Part shown: piece after piece, positions 58,876 to 64,000 of the stretch
Numbering within the stretch: position 1 is the first letter of the stretch
Layout of the letters: every line of letters begins with the position of its first letter
Assembly (NCBI GenBank): GCA_920105625.2
Contig: OV050033.1
Coordinates: 131,253,821 to 131,317,820, forward strand
Reading direction: 5' to 3'
Source: Clusia tigrina
Taxonomy: Eukaryota > Arthropoda > Insecta > Diptera > Clusiidae
DNA length: 64,000 bases
Program-made: the position numbers and the translations under genes
Notes under the pieces: generated by a model
Database searches by the model: none
What the model was told of the DNA's origin: nothing
What the model saw: the letters and a program-made list of their open reading frames with translations, nothing else

Positions 58876-59520
58876 TTCGTAAAGGACTTTTCTTCAAAAT
58901 ATATAATAATATTGACTAAAAAATATTTTCTTTCGAATGTTATTAAATTTTCCAGTATCTTGACTGACTGCTTTGATGCAAATTAGTCCGGACAAGAATT
59001 GGAAGCGAACATGTCATGGATCACTGGGTTCATTCCTACACACCCAAAAATGAAGTCCATTAAGGGCAAGGGATTGCCAGCGTTTATGACTCACCAAAGG
59101 GAAGTTTTTATTTATTTCTAACCCCTATCAACATCCAGTTATAACGATCTTGCCGAAAATTAAGCAGTTTCTCGTTTAAAGTTCGACCACTGGATTAGAT
59201 TTATTTAAGGATGTTATATACCACGACCTGAAATATCTATTGTGATGCGCCTATTTATATAAAAATGAGGATAGTATCATCTATAGATCTTCTGTCAGGT
59301 TAAATTCCGACTGGAATTCATATATTCTGGGGGAATCAAGTTGGGGGATCTTGCTCATATCGACCACTGGATTGTCCCGTTAGTAAATATCAGTTTAATT
59401 TGGTAGTTTCATTCAATTATTGGGGCCAATCTGCCATCTTTAGTAGTGCCAATTTACTTAGCCCACAATCAACAAAGGCAAACGCCCTACAACAGTTCAG
59501 CTGATTCCATTTATACTTCT
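58876..59520. other. Spacer upstream of the longer NDUFA7 paralogue
   Basis: No element recognised. It holds the promoter region of the minus-strand gene, but no clear TATA box. Confidence 0.35.
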
Positions 59521-59524
59521 ATAT

Positions 59525-60680
59525 CACTCTTATTGCTGCTGGTGGGGAGGTTGAGCGGCCCCCGAAAAGCACACTTAGGCCTGGACTGGTCCCTTGTGAT
59601 ATCGCATGAGACACACAAGACCTATTCCCTTTCAAAAGTCCAGACATTTGGAGCCTTCGATGAAACCCTTGATGGAGCTTATTTTTCTCTCTACTTATCT
59701 CCCAGGGAGTCCAGAAAGTAGGCGCCTAAGATACTGCTTCTCCTTTTGAACAGCGGTGGATACGTGCAAATCAGGTGCTCGATGCTACTGGTTACAAGTC
59801 ACAACTGAACTGCGCAATTTTGTATAGTCGAACCCCACTTTCCATAATATTCTTGAATGCAAGTAAACCTACCACGTCAGATAACTCAAGTGAGATAACA
59901 TTATCCTTGATGACAGAAACAGAGAAGATCTCTAATAATTTATGAATGTTGACAGAAAGCCTTTGGAAAAACGCAAAAGCAATAGCAGCGTATTTAGTAT
60001 GTCTTGGATGCAATTTGACTTTCATGTGTGTAGTTTCCATGTGGCGTTTATATAGGTTGGCACAGGCAGAGAATGATTTTCTTTAGTTTTGAGAGGGATA
60101 TTTCGTCACAATACTTACAATGAAGAAGTAGAGCTTCTCGGTCTTCTGGGTGTCCAACTCTAGGGACGTTAGCATAGCTCCACAAAAATTTCCAGATAAG
60201 GTGCCCTTAGGAATTAAGATCTCCTACTCGCGAGGGCAGGACAGTAACACATCAAGTGTGGGATGTCCTCCTCCTCATCCAAAGACCTGCAACTGCAGCA
60301 AGTCATTCAAGGGTAGGTTAAGCCTCTGAGCATGACTGCTAATGGAACAGTGGCAAGTCAGGACAGAAACTGTTGTGGCGAGAGAGTCGCTTCTTAGCTG
60401 CAGTAATTGCGTTGTTCGAGTTCAGTGAAGACCAAGTTGATCCTGCAGGTTTGTTCCTCAGACCAGAGCCTGTTACCTACACGCCTGTATGAATGTCTAA
60501 TTGATAGTTTTACAGAGCTGAGTGGTGTACCCACGTTTTGGAAGAGTTGTTGTTGTGTGTGTTGCCTCTCTCGCCAATTGGTCCGCCAATTATACCTCTG
60601 TGACCGGGCACACACAAGAGGTGAACCCTGGGTCGCGCCGATGCGATATTTTGAGGACATACTGATACAAAAATGGTTTA
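59525..60680 (-). mobile_element. LINE relic: RNase H piece, C-terminal zinc-type region and 3' tail (family B)
   Basis: On the minus strand, VPGHRGIIGGPIGERG (about 60620) is the end of RNase H. SLATTVSVLTCHCSISSHAQ (about 60390) and a stop-broken C-terminal segment follow. The tail at 59700-59525 (GGGACCAGTCCAGGCCTAAGTGTGC...CCGCTCAACC) is shared with 12575 and 39700. Frames are broken throughout. Confidence 0.72.
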
Positions 60681-62035
60681 AATAGAATAATGGTATATCT
60701 TCTATTCTATAATAAGTTATTGTTTGAAACAATTTTCCTCTATATACTGGCTGCGTCTCCATCTGTCGACATCATATCCTACATAGGAAGCCTTCCACTT
60801 CATTTGGGTCCTTTAGTACTGGACTTTTAGTGCTGTAGGTTCTATGATCCTTTTCCATTCCTAATACTGTATTCCATCTTAGCCGCCTCGGAGAGACTTT
60901 TGGACTCTTACCTCACAAAAGATACTCCAATATGATTATTACAATATTACCAAAAAACGGTAACACTAGCCTCTTCCTCTTATTACCTCCTGTAGTATTG
61001 ATATAGATCATTTATATTTACTTTTTTATTCCTTTTTTTGTTGGAACAACTAGTCATATATCAGACCACAAGACATCCATTGTACTATATTTGAAGTTCC
61101 ATATTTATTTATGTTTGAAGCTGATCTGCGATCAAACCTCTGTAGCTCCTGTGTCCCTAAGAAGCCAAAGTTGGGGCTACTTAGGATGCCAGTGCCAAAA
61201 TCGATTAGCAACCTGGCCTGGCAGTCCAGTCGCCAAATCGCATAAAGCGAACTAAACTGAACTCGCTCAAAATAACGACTTCACTTAGTTTTGTGGTTAG
61301 AGTCCCATAGTTAATAGTGCGACACTTAGGCCCAGAACGACACATTGTGGACAACTATCATAATAATGTTGGGAGTCCCATACAACTATCATGATAATGG
61401 TGGAGGTCTCATACAATGATCCGAATAATGGAAATTTAGTGTGTTGAAGGCTGAGAATCCAACGCATCTACCGTTGTATATTTATATCAGACGTAACTTT
61501 GAAAGTGGTTTACAATCGAACGGAGTTTTTACTGATTTTCTGTTCTTGGGGAGACCTTGCACAGGATTAGCCAATCACTATTGAGTTTTATCCTTTCAGG
61601 GATTGATGTTCAGTCTAATTGGTTCAGATGGAATGAATCCTATTTGCTAAGATAGACAATTAGAACTCTAAAATTCTCGGACTGTTTGTATTGGTCCACT
61701 GTGGTGTTCCCACAAATAAGCTACTTAGGTTCGTTTGCCTCTTAGTGATCTTCCCTATACATCAGGCTATCACAACGGTAGTTTTTTCATGCACTTCACC
61801 TTATATTTCCACAAATTTCCATAGTTTAGAGAAACATTGTCTTCTTGCTTTATAAACTACTTTTATTTTCTGAAAAGCGACGCAACAGTTTTTTTAACTA
61901 ATTTGATAACAATTTCTGACATCCAATTTTCCTGCATTGAAGTCGTACAAGCACATAATTTTGTCAATATACATATTGCATTTTAATTTACTTTCTTACA
62001 AAATCTTTATGTACTTTTCCTTACCACCTGCCACG
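60680..62035. other. Spacer downstream of the canonical NDUFA7 gene
   Basis: A duplicated block CCCATAC.ACTATCAT.ATAATG.TGG.. lies at 61355-61420. Otherwise I see no gene or classified element. Confidence 0.35.
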
Positions 62036-62042
62036 GGGCTTT

Positions 62043-62513
62043 CTAGTCCCACATGTAAATTTGACCGGGCGTTGGCAATTTCTTGGCTGTTGGTTTTTCA
62101 CCTCCGCTTTCGGCCGCCAGCAGTTGTTGCTGCTTCACATCTATTGGTGGGGCTACTTCGCGCCGTGCATCACGATTAACGTAATAATTTGCAGAGAGTA
62201 CATGTGCTGGACCACCGGGCACATCCGGAGGTGGTTGTGTGCGATCAGCACAAGCATCCTCAAAGCGTAGTGCAACGTTATGCTGACGCTGTTTTAGGAC
62301 AATCATAAACAATATGAATTAATGTAATGTTATAACTTAAAGTAAGTTTATGGTAAAGAAAGTGAGTTTAAGAATAGCACAAACTATGGTATTCCAAAAG
62401 AAAAACGGACCCTTACATAACACTTGGCAATTATTACTTTACTTTACACTTACCCCGAGGAGAAACGCACGCCAACCTTGGAGTATAGGTCCAATATCGC
62501 GTCTGGCCGCCAT
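62043..62513 (-). CDS. ND-B14.5A: NADH dehydrogenase (complex I) accessory subunit NDUFA7/B14.5a
   Basis: Mitochondrial complex I accessory subunit of 101 residues. Exons: 62513-62454 and 62288-62043, with GTAAGT and CAG borders. Visible: MAARRDIGPILQGWRAFLLG, then NVALRFEDACADRTQPPPDV, HVLSANYYVNRDARREVAPP and the typical end LPTPGQIYMWD. Length and ends fit the usual 95-113 residue family, so this is the canonical copy; the gene at 58.4 kb is its tandem paralogue. The symbol follows fly usage and rests on recognised family motifs, not on a search. Confidence 0.92.
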
Positions 62514-62519
62514 TTGGTA

Positions 62520-63740
62520 ACTATTTAATACAAACAAAAATATAATAATTAATCAAAACGTCAGTAAATTGAAATTCCACAACAAAATTATCTTACTTCA
62601 GTTTCTGTTTGTGGGTTGGTTGAACAGCTGATCAATTTTGCTGAGTGTAGTCATCAAGTGTGCTGTGAGGCCAGCAAACATCCCCTGTGGAATTCACAGT
62701 TGGTTGCATTCAGCTGAGAAAACTATGGCAAATTGTTGTGCAAGATGAATTTATTTTAAAGCTTACCTCATGGTGTAATTCAAGAATGGTGTATTCATAA
62801 GCAAAATTTGCGAATTGCAGATCTATAATGAATTTCGTTTAGTTTTGCCAATTGTTAACAAAAAAAATTAACTTATGCATATAACAATGTACCAGCAGCA
62901 AAATGAAATTCTTATGCAAGGCACATTATTTTATTCATATCGTTAATGGAGATTACATTAATAGCAACATTTTTTGCAGCAATCTAAGGAATACACTTAA
63001 CATTTTTTTTCTATATTATTTCGAATGTTCACAGATTTAGTACTTTAGTACGTACCCATTTTTCTTTTTGAATAGCTTAAACATTTTTTTTTTTTGAAAT
63101 ATTTACTAAAATTATTATATATAATATTTTTATATAGAATATATATATATTTTCATAAAAAAAATTTTTTTTTGGAATATTGTACTACTAATCCGTTAAT
63201 GAATGCTTTTTTCAATTAAATATATATATGAACCTAGTCTCAGTCTCAAAGCTGTCCCAGAACTGGATTTTTAGAAAGCTAGCTAGAGAACTCCTTGTAT
63301 TCGACTTAAATTGCTATGAATCGATTTGCAGAAACTTTTTGTGAAGCTTTAAGGTTATTTCCTAGAAACTCTTGTTATTTTATTGAGTTACGATAGATGT
63401 TTCTGTTCTATCGCCAAACGCTCATTTTCTTATATTTTGTAGTTTATGTTGCAAATGTACTGAATTCCGTTTCTGTCTTATATCATTTGCACCTGTACTC
63501 AATTCGAATATGGCACAATAGATGCAGGGTACCAGTAGTGGGAATTGACCTCAAAAATCAAAAGGCGAATCACGCCGACTGCGGTAAGGATATCATGATT
63601 GAAATCTACAGCAAGAAAAGAAATTGGGGATACCAGATAGGATATGATCACTTAGACACCATGGCTACGAAATTTCAGTACATTTAAAGTCTAACTATGG
63701 TCATGGATTGTTGTATACTATGATTGCAGCTCTTTGATAA
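62520..63740. other. AT-rich end region
   Basis: T- and A-rich runs at 63000-63230. A 96-codon plus frame (63397-63687) has no features I recognise, and its start lies in T-rich DNA. No supported gene. Confidence 0.35.
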
Positions 63741-63744
63741 CAGT

Positions 63745-63855
63745 TATTTATTTTTATTTATTTACAAAGTGAATAATAAAAATGAATTCTTATTATACAA
63801 CTAAAATTTAAGGAGCACTAGCTGCCAGGGCTTTCAGCTCGCTTTGTTAAAATAT
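63745..63855 (-). mobile_element. Possible 3' part of the same SINE as at 12.1 kb
   Basis: On the minus strand, CGAGCTGAAAGCCCTGGCAGCTAGT and an AT-rich stretch lead into an (AAATA)n tail at 63772-63746. The order and about 18 of 25 bases match the 3' half of 12058-12180. No tRNA head is seen here, so the copy would be truncated. Confidence 0.4.
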
Positions 63856-64000
63856 TTATTATATGAAAAATAGTCTACTGTAAAAGTGATTATATAAGTG
63901 ACGCTAAATAACCTTAATCAGCTGAGATTCACACAGGAACTTGAAGATGTTGTGGATGTTGCAGGCAGTTGGTTCTTGTAACAAAACTGATGGCGGTATA

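Noticed and set aside
62061..62270. 69-codon plus-strand frame
   Set aside because: Antisense shadow of the NDUFA7 exon.
63397..63687. 96-codon plus-strand frame at the window end
   Set aside because: No recognisable domain, starts in T-rich DNA, no linked exons; left unannotated.

Overview
This is a eukaryotic, AT-rich, repeat-laden window from a higher dipteran. A tephritid-like fruit fly is my best guess, from general resemblance and not from a search. The genes are split by GT-AG introns, many only 59-75 nt long. About a quarter of the window is recognisable transposon debris, mostly I-clade LINE fragments and mariner/Tc1 DNA transposons.

The core is an array of seven cytochrome P450 genes of the CYP4 family. 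Genes 1 and 2 are on the minus strand (8171-6320 and 17306-14572). Genes 3 to 7 are on the plus strand (27947-31515, 35341-38633, 46938-49547, 50981-52778, 54628-58189). I rebuilt the exons by hand. All share one plan: a 157-163 nt membrane-anchor exon (160 in gene 1), a 387-390 nt exon with the C-helix WxxxR, a 70 nt exon starting at the ETAMG motif, then exons with the CYP4 signature [13 protein letters not shown], ExxR and the [10 protein letters not shown] cysteine loop. Six genes give clean 507-516 residue proteins. Gene 1 stays open only through an unusual 47 nt last intron and may be decaying. Genes 3 and 4 are close sister copies, and genes 5 to 7 form a second group. Likely role: ER-bound NADPH-dependent monooxygenases of fatty acids, hormones or xenobiotics. 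I cannot name individual substrates or orthologues.

To the right of the P450s lie two minus-strand paralogues of the complex I accessory subunit NDUFA7/B14.5a (58875-58369 and 62513-62043). The first has a longer C-terminus.

Between genes 2 and 3 sits a 5.5 kb R1-clade (Waldo-like) retrotransposon, flanked on both sides by CA repeats. A 914 bp internally deleted mariner interrupts its zinc-knuckle region. A rearranged mariner relic and a nearly complete mariner (24117-25338, matching inverted ends and TA duplications) follow. The remaining space holds LINE tails, a Tc1-like relic, a tRNA-derived SINE candidate, a palindromic MITE-like element, many minisatellites (several inside P450 introns), and stretches where I see nothing recognisable. 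The first 3.9 kb and last 1.4 kb have no supported gene, apart from a SINE-like tail at 63.75 kb.

I found no wholly new system. The most informative points are the loss of the heme-linking glutamate in three of seven CYP4 copies, the intron losses, and the SINE candidate.
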